Below the pieces are notes generated by a model that saw only the letters and a program-made list of their open reading frames with translations, had not been told where the DNA came from and did not search any database. Positions 1 through 7,714 of a stretch of 10,282 nucleotides of DNA are shown here, piece after piece. Each line of letters begins with the position of its first letter. The first letter of the stretch is position 1. The translations under genes were made by a program, and so were the position numbers. This stretch comes from Gammaproteobacteria bacterium (lineage in GTDB: Bacteria; Pseudomonadota; Gammaproteobacteria; Enterobacterales; Psychrobiaceae), in the NCBI GenBank assembly GCA_013214885.1, contig JABSRS010000059.1:1-10282 (forward strand), read 5' to 3'.

Positions 1-703
1 TAAGTCGACTTATATGCGTCAAACAGCGTTGATCTGTTTAATGGCACATATCGGTAGCTATGTGCCAGCTAGTAACGCCAGCATTGGTAAAATCGATCGA
101 ATTTTTACCCGAATTGGGGCATCAGATGATTTAGCCAGTGGCCGTTCAACCTTTATGGTAGAAATGACCGAAACCGCCAATATTTTGCATAATGCGACCA
201 AGCATAGTCTGGTATTAATGGATGAAATTGGGCGCGGCACCAGCACTTACGATGGCTTGTCATTAGCTTGGGCGAGTGCCCAATATATTGCTAGTAACAG
301 TGGCGCCCTAACGCTGTTTGCTACTCATTACTTTGAATTAACCCAATTAGCTGAACAACTCAGTCAGGTGGTTAATGTTCATCTCGATGCGATTGAGCAC
401 GATGACAACATTGCGTTCTTACACCATGTCGAAGAAGGTGCTGCCAATCAAAGTTATGGCATTCAAGTGGCACAACTTGCGGGTTTACCCAAGGTTGTTA
501 CCAAAGCAGCAAAAATCAAACTCAAAGAATTAGAGCAATCAAATATTAGTCATACTGGCGCAAGGCCTGCACCGCTAGTTATAGCGCAATCATTACCCGA
601 ACATGATGAAGTTATTGAGCAGCTTACTGGTATTAACCCTGATGATTTGTCACCTAAACAGGCGTTAGCTCTATTATATAAACTGAAAGAAGCATTAAGT
701 TAA
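1..703 (+). CDS. mutS: DNA mismatch repair ATPase MutS, C-terminal part (5' end outside window)
   Basis: MutS recognises base mismatches and small loops in newly copied DNA and, with ATP, recruits MutL. The window opens inside the Walker A loop: the first complete codons read [10 protein letters not shown], the end of the family's [16 protein letters not shown]. Downstream are the Walker B segment ([16 protein letters not shown]) and the ATHYFELT segment of the ABC ATPase domain. The protein ends with a short helical tail ([16 protein letters not shown]) like the beta-clamp-binding/tetramerisation tail of E. coli MutS. About 233 residues are visible of a protein normally near 850-860, so only the back half of the ATPase domain and the tail are present. 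An ATG at 14 is an internal methionine, not the start. The gene converges on rpoS and both share the terminator at 791-820. Identification is very secure. Confidence 0.98.
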   Translation, partial: KSTYMRQTALICLMAHIGSYVPASNASIGKIDRIFTRIGASDDLASGRSTFMVEMTETANILHNATKHSLVLMDEIGRGTSTYDGLSLAWASAQYIASNSGALTLFATHYFELTQLAEQLSQVVNVHLDAIEHDDNIAFLHHVEEGAANQSYGIQVAQLAGLPKVVTKAAKIKLKELEQSNISHTGARPAPLVIAQSLPEHDEVIEQLTGINPDDLSPKQALALLYKLKEALS

Positions 704-790
704 TGCCAATTGCTCTATTCACCTTAAATGTAGCTAAGTGCTCAATTATTTAGTACAGCAGAGCCAATAGCAAAAATAAATTTGTATTAA

Positions 791-820
791 CAAAAAACCA
801 GCCAATTGGCTGGTTTTTTG
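791..820. terminator. Bidirectional intrinsic terminator between mutS and rpoS
   Basis: A perfect 30-nt palindrome: CAAAAAACCAGCC, a central AATT, then GGCTGGTTTTTTG. On either strand it forms a 13-bp stem whose GC-rich part (CCAGCC/GGCTGG) is followed by six T. It lies 87 nt past the mutS stop and 25 nt past the rpoS stop, so it can end both convergent transcripts. Confidence 0.93.
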
Positions 821-845
821 TTGCTGAATGCTGACTAACTTAAAT

Positions 846-1751
846 TTAGCTACCTGCGGGAAATAAAGATTCTATTGATAATCCCTGGCTTTTAAGAATG
901 TCTTGCATTCTTTTTAATGCTTCAACCTGGATCTGACGTACTCGCTCGCGAGTTAAGCCAATTTCACGGCCCACTACTTCTAATGTTGACGGTTCATGAC
1001 CTAGTAAGCCAAAACGACGTGACAACACTTCGCGTTGCTTAGTGTTTAACTCGTGTAACCATCTGACTAAGCTCTCATTAATGTCATCATTCATTGATGT
1101 TGCTTCAGGCGCATAATGATCCCCTGCGGCAATGACATCTAATAATCCTTTATCACCAGAATTACTAATCAACGCGTCAACAGAAGTCACTTTTTGATTG
1201 AGTTTAAGCATCTTGCTAACGTCTTTGACTGGCTTATCGAGCTTGTGTGCAATATCTTCTGCGGTCGGCTCATGATCTAACTCTTGCGCTAGTTCTCTAG
1301 CAGCACGTAGATATATATTGAGCTCTTTAACGACATGAATTGGTAATCGAATGGTACGGGTTTGATTCATAATTGCCCGCTCTACCGTTTGGCGGATCCA
1401 CCACGTTGCATAAGTCGAAAATCTAAAGCCGCGCTCTGGATCGAACTTTTCAACAGCCCTGATTAGGCCCAAATTACCTTCTTCAATTAAGTCGAGCAAG
1501 GCAAGACCGCGATTAATATAGCGACGTGAAATTTTAACCACTAAGCGTAAATTACTTTCAATCATTCGACGGCGGGCAGCAGCATCGCCACGTAATGCTA
1601 GGCGAGAATAATAAACTTCTTCTTCTGCGGTCAGTAATGGTGAGAAACCTATTTCACTTAGGTATATTTGCGTAGCATCTAGGCTAGATTTTCTTTCTTT
1701 TTCAGCTATTTGATTTTTTCCATTGCTAGCTACAGTAACTTTGCGTCCCAT
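846..1751 (-). CDS. rpoS: RNA polymerase sigma factor RpoS (sigma-S/sigma-38), short N-terminus
   Basis: Sigma-S directs RNA polymerase to stationary-phase and general-stress promoters. From residue 25 ([16 protein letters not shown]) the 301-aa product follows RpoS almost residue for residue. Visible are region 1.2, region 2 ([31 protein letters not shown]), region 3 with the RpoS-typical HVVKELN (K142, matching E. coli K173, used for the -13C of sigma-S promoters) and region 4 with the helix-turn-helix [16 protein letters not shown]. Only 24 residues precede DATQ, against about 55 in E. coli, so the acidic N-terminal extension is missing. An in-frame TAG at 1773-1775 with no start codon after it rules out a longer protein. 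The ATG has a good ribosome site (AGGGAGA, 1757-1763). Region 4 reads [10 protein letters not shown] where E. coli has TLEDVGREIG. It is last in the ftsB-rpoS run, 52 nt after nlpD; in relatives the main rpoS promoter lies inside nlpD, but I could not pick a convincing one here. Confidence 0.97.
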   Translation of the reverse strand: MGRKVTVASNGKNQIAEKERKSSLDATQIYLSEIGFSPLLTAEEEVYYSRLALRGDAAARRRMIESNLRLVVKISRRYINRGLALLDLIEEGNLGLIRAVEKFDPERGFRFSTYATWWIRQTVERAIMNQTRTIRLPIHVVKELNIYLRAARELAQELDHEPTAEDIAHKLDKPVKDVSKMLKLNQKVTSVDALISNSGDKGLLDVIAAGDHYAPEATSMNDDINESLVRWLHELNTKQREVLSRRFGLLGHEPSTLEVVGREIGLTRERVRQIQVEALKRMQDILKSQGLSIESLFPAGS

Positions 1752-1803
1752 AATATTCTCCCTAAATAAAGCCTATAAAAGCTTCATATCCGTTGATGTT
1801 GAG

Positions 1804-2628
1804 TTATCGTTTAGGAAGATAATTAGATGGGTTGACTGATTTTCCGCGAAACCGGATTTCAAAATGAAGTCTAACGCTTGTTGCACCCGTTTGACCCATT
1901 TTAGCAATAACTTGCCCTTGCTTTATCCGTTGCTTTTCTGTGACAAAAATCTTGTCATTGTGGGCATAAGCACTAAGGTAATCATCATTATGTTTTATTA
2001 TAATTAGTTTACCATAACCTCTTAATGCTGCCCCAGCATAAACCACTTTGCCTGCGGCGGAAGCTAAAATACTGCTTCCCTTCAATCCAGCTATATCTAT
2101 CCCTTTGTTACCCTGCTCTTGTGCAGAGTACGCCGATACTACACGCCCTTTTGCCGGCCAAATCCATTTGGAAATCTTTTTGGCTTTGCTACTTATTGTC
2201 GAAACCGTATAACTTGGTTTCTTCGTTGAGCGTTTTGGCTTTGCTACAGGTTTAGAATACCCGCCTTTTTTTTGACTCGCAAGCTTTTTATGCCATTTTT
2301 TTGACATCGGCGGTTTTTTTACTATAGTTTTAGATTGGTTTTTATTTGATATAACTAACCAAGAATCTGGGTATATGATGTATGGAGGCTTTATATTATT
2401 TAAAGATGCCAATAATTTAGGCGCGATACCTGCGGCAAATGAGATCGAATATAACGTGTCTCCTTTTTGTATTTTATACCGACTGCCCGTTAGTGTGGCG
2501 ATTGTTGGTAGTTTTTTTGACGCTGAGATTGAACTCACTGGTGCAGGCCCAGTATTTTTGGCACAGCCACCAATAGTACTCAGAATGATTCCAAGTATGA
2601 TTAGCTTTATTAGCTGTGCCTTATTCAT
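1804..2628 (-). CDS. nlpD: NlpD-like lipoprotein, amidase activator with LysM and degenerate LytM/M23 domain
   Basis: NlpD is an outer-membrane lipoprotein that activates the periplasmic amidase AmiC so that septal peptidoglycan is split at cell division. The 274-aa product starts with a lipoprotein signal: a basic start, a hydrophobic stretch at 8-20 and a lipobox ending at C22. A LysM peptidoglycan-binding domain spans about 51-95 (YKIQKGDTLYSIS). A long Lys/Ser/Pro-rich linker covers about 96-153, and an M23/LytM domain runs from about 155 to 272. Two residues of the active LytM set are replaced: the HxxxD zinc motif is N174-K-G-I-D178, and the terminal HxH is R253-L-H255. The domain is therefore probably an activator and not an enzyme, as known for E. 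coli NlpD. The protein is about 100 residues shorter than E. coli NlpD, mainly in the linker. It starts 13 nt after yqaA and precedes rpoS. EnvC also has a degenerate LytM domain, but the lipobox, LysM and rpoS linkage favour NlpD. Confidence 0.93.
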   Translation of the reverse strand: MNKAQLIKLIILGIILSTIGGCAKNTGPAPVSSISASKKLPTIATLTGSRYKIQKGDTLYSISFAAGIAPKLLASLNNIKPPYIIYPDSWLVISNKNQSKTIVKKPPMSKKWHKKLASQKKGGYSKPVAKPKRSTKKPSYTVSTISSKAKKISKWIWPAKGRVVSAYSAQEQGNKGIDIAGLKGSSILASAAGKVVYAGAALRGYGKLIIIKHNDDYLSAYAHNDKIFVTEKQRIKQGQVIAKMGQTGATSVRLHFEIRFRGKSVNPSNYLPKR

Positions 2629-2641
2629 CGATAATTACTCT

Positions 2642-3220
2642 TTAGTGCAGATAAGCGACAATGGCGACAATTAACACCAACACCGCCCAGCCGATTGCAT
2701 CGATCCACTTTCGCAGCTTAACTTCCATTTTTTCGCCGCCCCATTTCATGATTGATGCGACCAGAAAAAATCTCAAGCCTCGGCCAACTAATGACACCAG
2801 CATAAAGGGTAAAAACATCATTTGCATCACACCAGCCGTCACAGTAAACAGCTTATAGGGTAACGGTGTAAAACTCGCAACAAAAATCACCCACACGCCG
2901 TACTCACTAAACCAGTGCTCAACAGTAACTAATTTATCTTGATAGCCAACAGCTTCGATAGCAGGCAACACAAAAGTGTCATAAGCCAGGTAACCTAGCA
3001 AATAGCCAATGGCGCCACCAATCACTGAAAATATCGTCGCTAATGCCGCATAAAACCAAGCTTTTTTAGGTGTTCCCAGTGCCATTGGCGCGAGCATCAC
3101 ATCGACAGGTATTGGAAAGAATATTGATTCAGCAAAACTCATTAAGCTTAAATAGTATGAACTATAGCGATGGCGTGCTGCTTTCATCGCCCAATCGTAT
3201 AAAGGGGTAAAAATTTTCAA
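2642..3220 (-). CDS. yqaA: YqaA family membrane protein (DedA/SNARE-associated superfamily)
   Basis: An inner-membrane protein of the DedA-like VTT superfamily. Members are linked to lipid-carrier or lipid flipping and envelope homeostasis, but YqaA itself has no settled function. The 192-aa product has several hydrophobic segments (roughly 20-48, 54-82, 108-125, 128-150 and 172-191). It carries the re-entrant-loop signatures of the superfamily: [12 protein letters not shown] near 35-46, [14 protein letters not shown] near 117-130 and GRGLRFF near 146-152. The start is TTG, chosen because AGGAG lies 7 nt upstream (3228-3232) and because the TTG overlaps the pcm stop (TTGA), a typical coupling arrangement. 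The first internal ATG is codon 12 and would remove conserved-looking sequence. It lies between pcm and nlpD in the same direction. E. coli YqaA is about 142 aa, so this is a longer variant. Confidence 0.88.
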   Translation of the reverse strand: MKIFTPLYDWAMKAARHRYSSYYLSLMSFAESIFFPIPVDVMLAPMALGTPKKAWFYAALATIFSVIGGAIGYLLGYLAYDTFVLPAIEAVGYQDKLVTVEHWFSEYGVWVIFVASFTPLPYKLFTVTAGVMQMMFLPFMLVSLVGRGLRFFLVASIMKWGGEKMEVKLRKWIDAIGWAVLVLIVAIVAYLH

Positions 3221-3876
3221 CTAAGATCTCCTGCCAGTAAAGGAACAAATCGAACCGCTTCGACTTGTTGTTGAACAAAACGTTCACCCTCTCTGGTAAT
3301 TAAAAGTAATTCTTGATTCGCTTCACCTACTGGAATAATTAGTTGACCGCCGTCGTTTAATTGCTCCAATAAATCGGGTGGCACTGTGGCCGCAGCCGCA
3401 GTGACCATAATGGCATCAAAAGGTCCTTTGGCTGCCCAACCCTGCCAACCATCACCATGTTTCATCGCGACATTATGTAGATCAATTAACCTTAACCTAC
3501 GCTTAGCCTGACGCTGTAATGCCTTAATACGCTCAACAGTGAATACTTTTCCAACCAATTGCGCTAAAATCGCACATTGATAACCTGAACCAGTGCCAAT
3601 TTCCAACACGTTTTGTAACGGTCCTTTAGCGAGCAACAACTGGGTCATTCGGGCCACAATATAAGGTTGTGAGATTGTCTGACCGTGGCCAATAGGCAAC
3701 GCCGTGTTGTCATATGCTTTGTATTCTAGTGCCTGGTCAATAAATAGCTGCCTTGGCGTTGCTGCAATCGCCTGTAACACTTGAGGATCAGTTATTCCTT
3801 CCGCCTTTAACTTTGTAGCAAGGCGTTGACCATGCATGGTCGATTCTTTGCTTTTAATTGTCATATTTGTGGTCAT
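3217..3876 (-). CDS. pcm: Protein-L-isoaspartate O-methyltransferase (PCMT)
   Basis: Pcm uses S-adenosylmethionine to methylate L-isoaspartyl residues in aged proteins, starting their return to normal aspartate; it supports survival in stationary phase. With the chosen start the product is 219 aa (E. coli 208). It shows the PCMT signature [14 protein letters not shown] (59-72), the SAM-binding loop [11 protein letters not shown] (90-100), HGDGWQGW (140-147), the [10 protein letters not shown] strand (162-171) and a C-terminal VEAVRFVPL. Start choice: the frame stays open to a GTG at 3891, but the ATG at 3876 overlaps the surE stop as ATGA, so I prefer it. No clear Shine-Dalgarno is present, in keeping with translational coupling. 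ATGs at 3864 and 3837 are alternatives, the latter nearest to the E. coli length. Its stop overlaps the yqaA start by 4 nt. Confidence 0.95.
   Translation of the reverse strand: MTTNMTIKSKESTMHGQRLATKLKAEGITDPQVLQAIAATPRQLFIDQALEYKAYDNTALPIGHGQTISQPYIVARMTQLLLAKGPLQNVLEIGTGSGYQCAILAQLVGKVFTVERIKALQRQAKRRLRLIDLHNVAMKHGDGWQGWAAKGPFDAIMVTAAAATVPPDLLEQLNDGGQLIIPVGEANQELLLITREGERFVQQQVEAVRFVPLLAGDLS
3227..3232 (-). promoter_or_regulatory. Shine-Dalgarno sequence that fixes the yqaA TTG start
   Basis: On the minus strand AGGAGA ends 6 nt before the TTG at 3220 (core AGGAG, 7 nt spacing). It lies inside the pcm 3' end. This is what supports a rare TTG start over the ATG eleven codons further in. 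Confidence 0.75.
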
Positions 3877-4619
3877 AGTTGTGCTGCCCACTGGGTCACT
3901 TTTTCAATGCGATGATGCGCGGTTAAATCAACCGTAATGGGGGTAATTGACACATACCCATTGGCTATTGCGTAAAAGTCAGTGCCAGGGCCAGCATCAT
4001 CTGCTTTGGCCAAAGGACCGACCCAATAAATCTCTCGGCCACCAGGATCTAGGGTTTTAACCATGCCCTGAGCTCGATGCCTAGCACCTAACCTAGTGAC
4101 TTTTATACCTTTAATTTCAGCCAACGGCAAGTCAGGAACATTAACATTTAAAATTTGATTGGCAGGTAACGGACACTCTTTTAAGTGCGTAACAATTTTA
4201 GCCGCATAAAAACCAGCACTTTGATAATGATTCAATTCCTTACCGGCAAGAGACACCGCAACCGCCGGTAGCCCCATATATCGCCCTTCCATCGCTGCGG
4301 CAACAGTGCCAGAGTAAATCACGTCATCACCAAGGTTTGCCCCAGCATTAATACCAGAAACCACCAGATCGGGATCTTGAGGCATCAGCATATTTAGCGC
4401 CAAATGAACACAATCGGTTGGCGTGCCATTAACCGCGATAAAACCATTTTCTCGTTCACTGATCCGCAATGGGTTGGTCAAGGTTAACGAACTGCTGGCA
4501 GCACTACAGTTGCGGTCTGGAGCGACCACTTTGACATTGAACGTCTCGGCTAGCGCTTCATAGAGTGCTCTTATTCCTGGAGCATCAACCCCGTCATCAT
4601 TGCTGACTAAGATATTCAT
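3873..4619 (-). CDS. surE: 5'/3'-nucleotidase SurE
   Basis: SurE is a metal-dependent nucleoside monophosphate phosphatase (it also attacks short polyphosphate in some species), a stationary-phase survival protein usually encoded next to pcm. The 248-aa product (E. coli 253) begins [15 protein letters not shown] with the metal ligands D8 and D9. S39 lies in CSAASSS and N91 in [12 protein letters not shown], matching the metal-binding residues of the family. The frame is open to an upstream ATG at 4652, but that lies inside truD. The ATG at 4619 starts exactly at the family N-terminus and has AGGAAG at 4625-4630, so I use it. Only 1 nt separates it from the truD stop, and its own stop overlaps the pcm start as ATGA. 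Confidence 0.97.
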   Translation of the reverse strand: MNILVSNDDGVDAPGIRALYEALAETFNVKVVAPDRNCSAASSSLTLTNPLRISERENGFIAVNGTPTDCVHLALNMLMPQDPDLVVSGINAGANLGDDVIYSGTVAAAMEGRYMGLPAVAVSLAGKELNHYQSAGFYAAKIVTHLKECPLPANQILNVNVPDLPLAEIKGIKVTRLGARHRAQGMVKTLDPGGREIYWVGPLAKADDAGPGTDFYAIANGYVSITPITVDLTAHHRIEKVTQWAAQL

Positions 4620-4620
4620 A

Positions 4621-5661
4621 TTAACTTCCTGTTTTGTATAACTGTGAACCATCTATGACTTGGCATAGTTCACGTAGAACACTTGTTGCATATGAACCAG
4701 CAGGTAATTCAAATTCAACTTCTATGGCATCGTCGAGCTCGCGCCATTGCATACCTTTTGGATATAACATTAGTGCACGGCGTTCTTGTTTTAAGCCCGC
4801 GGCTTCAAGACCACTAGTCAACTCAGATTCAGTGCCCGCTACTTCAAGCTCTAACTGCTCTGCGGTTTCAAATGATGATAACTTACCTTTACCCCACATT
4901 GGCGCGCTTAATATGACATCACGCTCTTTAAATCGTTGGTTAATCTCTTGATCAACTTCGGTTGGAGTAAACGACGCTTTGCTACCAGCGAGCATTAGGG
5001 TATCGCCTAACAGTGGTAACAACTGTTTATCACGGATCCTAGCAGCGACTATATTATTAAAAATAAGGGATCGCGCGGCCGATAAGTAAATCGAGCGCTT
5101 ATCGCGGTTTTTAATTTTACGACCACCAAACATTTCTTTGGCAGCGTCGAGATTAAAACCATCAAAACCAAATCGTTGCTGACCAAAGTAATTTGGCACA
5201 CCATCACTGGCGATTTGTTGTAAGCGCTCAGTTAACTCGTTGGTTAAGCTGAGACCACGTAATATAATTTTAAATCGGTTGCCCTTAAGTGCACCACGAC
5301 GTAGTTTTTTACTATTACGAGCACTTGAAATAACTTTTAGTTGGTCCGACTCGAGTAATGACAAATCAGGTGATTCTTTGCCTGGTAATTGAATACTAAA
5401 GTATTGACGGGTAATCGCATTACGATCTTTAAGCCCAGCATAACCAATGACTTTATTGCTAACGTTGGCCCAATGCGCCAGTTCGCGCACTATCGCACTG
5501 GTATTTAAATTAGTTTTTTCAATGTGAAGCATTAAATGCTCACCTTGACCGTCAAAATCATAACCTAAGTTTTCATCGACATAAAAATCCGCAGGATTGG
5601 TTCTAATCGTTGCGGTAACTTGTGGTTTAGAGTACAGATATTGCCATTGGGGTAACGCCAT
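4621..5661 (-). CDS. truD: tRNA pseudouridine(13) synthase TruD
   Basis: TruD converts U13 of tRNA-Glu to pseudouridine in the cytoplasm. The 346-aa product is close to the E. coli length (349). It contains the family's catalytic block [19 protein letters not shown] with the catalytic aspartate at D79 (E. coli D80), the earlier NPADFYVDE segment (22-30), and [12 protein letters not shown] in the middle, which is the hallmark of the TruD insertion/catalytic core. The ATG overlaps the ispF stop by one base (TAATG) and is preceded by an AAGG-type ribosome site about 10 nt upstream. TruD sits between ispF and surE in many gammaproteobacteria, which supports the call. Nothing is missing or broken. 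Confidence 0.97.
   Translation of the reverse strand: MALPQWQYLYSKPQVTATIRTNPADFYVDENLGYDFDGQGEHLMLHIEKTNLNTSAIVRELAHWANVSNKVIGYAGLKDRNAITRQYFSIQLPGKESPDLSLLESDQLKVISSARNSKKLRRGALKGNRFKIILRGLSLTNELTERLQQIASDGVPNYFGQQRFGFDGFNLDAAKEMFGGRKIKNRDKRSIYLSAARSLIFNNIVAARIRDKQLLPLLGDTLMLAGSKASFTPTEVDQEINQRFKERDVILSAPMWGKGKLSSFETAEQLELEVAGTESELTSGLEAAGLKQERRALMLYPKGMQWRELDDAIEVEFELPAGSYATSVLRELCQVIDGSQLYKTGS
4625..4630 (-). promoter_or_regulatory. Shine-Dalgarno sequence that fixes the surE start
   Basis: AGGAAG on the minus strand, 5 nt before the ATG at 4619 and overlapping the last codons of truD. It decides against the longer frame from 4652. Confidence 0.75.
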
Positions 5662-6146
5662 TAATTACTACCTTGTTTTACGAGTATCACCACGGCATGA
5701 GTTGCTATGCCTTCTTTACGCCCAACATAACCAAGCTGTTCAGTGGTTGTTGCCTTAACATTAACTTGATCGATTTCGGCATTTAAGTCTTGGGCAATAG
5801 TTGCTCGCATTAACTCAATATGCGGTGCCATTTTTGGCGTTTGGGCAACAATGGTTAAATCAAGATTACCCAGCTGATAGCCTTTTGCTGTGACTAATTG
5901 CCAGACATGGCGCAATAAGATGCGCGAGTCTGCACCTTTAAAGTTCTGATCGGTGTCTGGAAAGTGATGGCCGATATCACCAAGCGCACAGGCACCTAAA
6001 ATTGCATCAGCCAGCGCGTGCAATGCAACATCGCCATCTGAATGAGCAATTAAGCCTTCATGATGCTCAATGCTGACACCACCAATAACTATAGGCCCTG
6101 GACCACCAAATTTATGAACATCAAAACCGTGACCTATTCTTATCAT
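5661..6146 (-). CDS. ispF: 2-C-methyl-D-erythritol 2,4-cyclodiphosphate synthase IspF
   Basis: IspF catalyses the step of the MEP isoprenoid pathway in which CDP-methylerythritol 2-phosphate is cyclised to methylerythritol cyclodiphosphate with release of CMP. The 161-aa product has the usual family length (E. coli 159). Metal ligands are D9 and H11 (GHGFDVHKF) and H43 ([14 protein letters not shown]). Also present are the AHSDGD loop at 35-40, the [10 protein letters not shown] segment at 57-66, and [17 protein letters not shown] near the C-terminus, which binds the cytidine nucleotide. The ATG overlaps the ispD stop as ATGA and has AGGAA upstream. IspF forms a trimer. It is encoded directly behind ispD, the preceding enzyme but one in the pathway. 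Confidence 0.98.
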   Translation of the reverse strand: MIRIGHGFDVHKFGGPGPIVIGGVSIEHHEGLIAHSDGDVALHALADAILGACALGDIGHHFPDTDQNFKGADSRILLRHVWQLVTAKGYQLGNLDLTIVAQTPKMAPHIELMRATIAQDLNAEIDQVNVKATTTEQLGYVGRKEGIATHAVVILVKQGSN

Positions 6147-6862
6147 TGTTGTTCCTGCTTAATTCGCTGTTGTTGAGTTAAAAATAATTGAGCTAATGTT
6201 AAATCTTCTGGCCGTGTCACCTTGATGTTGTCACTGCGACCTGCAACAAGTTTAACCTTATAACCGCCCCATTCCATCGCAGACGCTTCGTCTGTAATGG
6301 TTACTTGTTGGGTTAATGCTGCTTGTAAAGTATCGCGCAGAATGTCTAAATCAAATAATTGCGGGGTAAGTGCATGATAAAGCAACTCTCGATCAACGGT
6401 GTTAGTAATATAGCCAAGATGATTAGCCCGTTTCATCGTGTCCCGCACCACACTCGCTAAAATAGCCCCACAGCTAGCTGTTTGCGCCTTGATTAATTTA
6501 TCTAAATCATCATTGGTTAAACACGGACGCGCGGCATCATGGACTAAAACAGAGCCTGTCGTTGGTAGGCTATTTAACCCTGCGAGTACCGAATCGGCAC
6601 GCTCACAGCCGCCAATAACGGTTTTAACTTTAGGATGTTTTGCAATGGCCAATTGCCCGAACCATTGGTCTTCTTGACTTAACACCACCACAACCTGTTT
6701 GATATCTCGATGGTTAACAAGTGGTTGTAGGCTATATTCAATAATAGCCTGATCGGCAATGATTAAATATTGTTTGGGGATTGCCGATTCCATGCGCTTA
6801 CCAATACCAGCGGCAGGCACAACAGCGTACAACGGCACGCTCGAATTTTGTTTGGATGTCAT
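6143..6862 (-). CDS. ispD: 2-C-methyl-D-erythritol 4-phosphate cytidylyltransferase IspD
   Basis: IspD transfers a cytidylyl group from CTP to methylerythritol 4-phosphate in the MEP pathway. The 239-aa product (E. coli 236) has the glycine-rich nucleotide loop [19 protein letters not shown] with R23 and K30 (E. coli R20 and K27), [10 protein letters not shown] around residue 104, a D-T-M-K segment after it, and TDEASAMEW near 190. All are standard for the family. An adjacent GTG codon at 6865 could also be used; I chose the ATG at 6862. No strong Shine-Dalgarno is visible, and the start is 12 nt past the ftsB stop, so coupling is likely. Its TGA overlaps the ispF ATG by 4 nt. Confidence 0.97.
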   Translation of the reverse strand: MTSKQNSSVPLYAVVPAAGIGKRMESAIPKQYLIIADQAIIEYSLQPLVNHRDIKQVVVVLSQEDQWFGQLAIAKHPKVKTVIGGCERADSVLAGLNSLPTTGSVLVHDAARPCLTNDDLDKLIKAQTASCGAILASVVRDTMKRANHLGYITNTVDRELLYHALTPQLFDLDILRDTLQAALTQQVTITDEASAMEWGGYKVKLVAGRSDNIKVTRPEDLTLAQLFLTQQQRIKQEQQ

Positions 6863-6874
6863 CACTAAATCTAG

Positions 6875-7159
6875 TTACTCTATAATTCTAAAAAACACTT
6901 CATCTTCTTTAATCAGTCCCAGTTCATTACGCGCTCGCTCTTCAATCGCGGCTAAGCCACTTTGGAGATCGTCAATTTCACGGTATCGCAAAGTGTTCTT
7001 GTTTTTCAACGCGTTATTGGCAAGGGTCTGAGTTGTAATTTCTTGCTTTAGCACTAAGTAATCTGGCCAACTATTTTTCCCAAACCACAATCTGTATTGA
7101 AGTAACAACAGTAAAGTTAGCATGGTTAAGCCAAACATTTTTATCATCATATAATCCAT
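6875..7159 (-). CDS. ftsB: Cell division protein FtsB
   Basis: FtsB is a small bitopic inner-membrane protein that forms the FtsQLB divisome complex and helps switch on septal peptidoglycan synthesis. The product (94 aa from the longest ATG) has a hydrophobic segment at about 9-21, then QYRLWFGKN, a periplasmic coiled coil at about 34-70, and the conserved EIDDLQSGLAAIEERARNELGL near 61-82. All line up with E. coli FtsB (103 aa), although the variable C-terminal tail is shorter. The start is uncertain: ATG codons occur at 7159, 7150, 7147 and 7138, none with a good Shine-Dalgarno; the last two best match the E. coli N-terminal length. An in-frame TGA lies just upstream (at about 7169-7171). 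It is the first gene of the minus-strand run and lies next to yciH instead of the usual eno. Confidence 0.94.
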   Translation of the reverse strand: MDYMMIKMFGLTMLTLLLLLQYRLWFGKNSWPDYLVLKQEITTQTLANNALKNKNTLRYREIDDLQSGLAAIEERARNELGLIKEDEVFFRIIE

Positions 7160-7347
7160 TATTGCTAATCATTGAAATCACAAAGCTTGATCCTCCCTCA
7201 ATCAGCGGTAAAAGCCAAGCAATAAATAGTCCATTATCCAATTAAGCACTCAACTAAGCTTAATCTATTAATTCAGCTCTGCTAGACTATGGAAAGTTGA
7301 GTTTAATCAGCAGATGAAGCTCTTATATTTAGAATAGGATTTACCAC
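7160..7347. promoter_or_regulatory. Divergent intergenic region between ftsB and yciH
   Basis: 188 nt of AT-rich DNA that must hold the promoters of the ftsB-rpoS run (minus) and yciH (plus). Visible elements are a strong orphan Shine-Dalgarno sequence on the minus strand (7191-7199), a 7-bp inverted repeat ATTAAGC/GCTTAAT (7241-7247 and 7258-7264), and an extended -10-like element on the plus strand (7280-7288). I could not find a convincing -35/-10 pair for the minus strand. Confidence 0.6.
7280..7288 (+). promoter_or_regulatory. Possible extended -10 promoter for yciH, sigma-S-like
   Basis: TGCTAGACT reads as an extended -10 (TGn then TAGACT) and is close to the sigma-S consensus, which prefers C just before the -10. 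The -35 position 17 bp upstream (TTAATC, 7260-7265) is poor, as is common for sigma-S promoters. It lies about 60 nt before the yciH ATG. This is inference from motif only. Confidence 0.3.
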
Positions 7348-7677
7348 ATGATCAACAATGACGATTCGGTTTTAGTATTTTCGACCGATGGCGGACGGAT
7401 TAATCCGACTAGCAATACTCCAGAGATTAAAGAAGGTGATGGTATCGTTAGAATTCGCCGAGAAACAAAGGGCCGCAAAGGCAAAGGCGTCATTACTGTC
7501 ACTGGGATACTACTTGATGATAAAGCCCTAAAAGTAATCGCTAAGGAATTAAAAAAGCTTTGTGGTTGCGGAGGATCGGTTAAAGATGGCATTATTGAAA
7601 TTCAAGGTGATAACCGTGAAGTGATAAAATCATTTCTTGAGAAAAAACAATATACAGTAAAGCTCGCTGGCGGCTAG
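7348..7677 (+). CDS. yciH: SUI1/eIF1-like translation factor, YciH family
   Basis: A bacterial relative of eukaryotic initiation factor eIF1/SUI1. E. coli YciH has been linked to start-site fidelity and to inhibition of translation under stress, though its role is less settled than that of IF3. The 109-aa product matches the family length. After an N-terminal extension (1-30) with the FSTDGG motif, it has the SUI1 fold: IVRIRRETKGRKGKGVITVTG (33-53), a helix with LKVIAKELKKLCGCGGSVKDG (61-81), IIEIQGD (82-88) and a final helix and strand. AGGA lies 8 nt before the ATG (7336-7339). It is first of three plus-strand genes and is divergent from ftsB. A weak terminator-like hairpin follows directly. 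Confidence 0.93.
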   Translation: MINNDDSVLVFSTDGGRINPTSNTPEIKEGDGIVRIRRETKGRKGKGVITVTGILLDDKALKVIAKELKKLCGCGGSVKDGIIEIQGDNREVIKSFLEKKQYTVKLAGG

Positions 7678-7695
7678 ATTTCGCCAATTTTTTTT
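7668..7695 (+). terminator. Weak intrinsic terminator or attenuator after yciH
   Basis: A 5-bp stem TGGCG/CGCCA (7668-7672 and 7682-7686) with a 9-nt loop that contains the yciH stop codon, followed by AA and eight T (7688-7695). The short stem suggests partial termination, letting some transcripts reach yqgE 20 nt further on. Confidence 0.45.
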
Positions 7696-7714
7696 ATCAA
7701 CAAAGTCAGGATTT

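Noticed and set aside
2281..2345. Possible rpoS promoter (TATAGT on the minus strand) inside nlpD
   Set aside because: A promoter within nlpD is expected from relatives, but no acceptable -35 lies at the right spacing, and this AT-rich linker region gives many chance matches.
2025..2674. Plus-strand open frames opposite nlpD
   Set aside because: They lie opposite a well-supported gene on the minus strand, lack ribosome sites and have no recognisable protein features.
3877..3891. Longer Pcm from the GTG at 3891
   Set aside because: The ATG at 3876 overlaps the surE stop as ATGA, a standard coupling junction; the GTG adds five residues not found in the family.
4634..4951. Plus-strand open frame of 105 codons opposite truD
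   Set aside because: It is a shadow of the conserved truD coding frame, with no motif of its own.
7341..7592. Minus-strand open frame opposite yciH
   Set aside because: It overlaps the conserved SUI1-type gene and is low-complexity (Ser/Pro/Leu-rich), typical of an antisense shadow.
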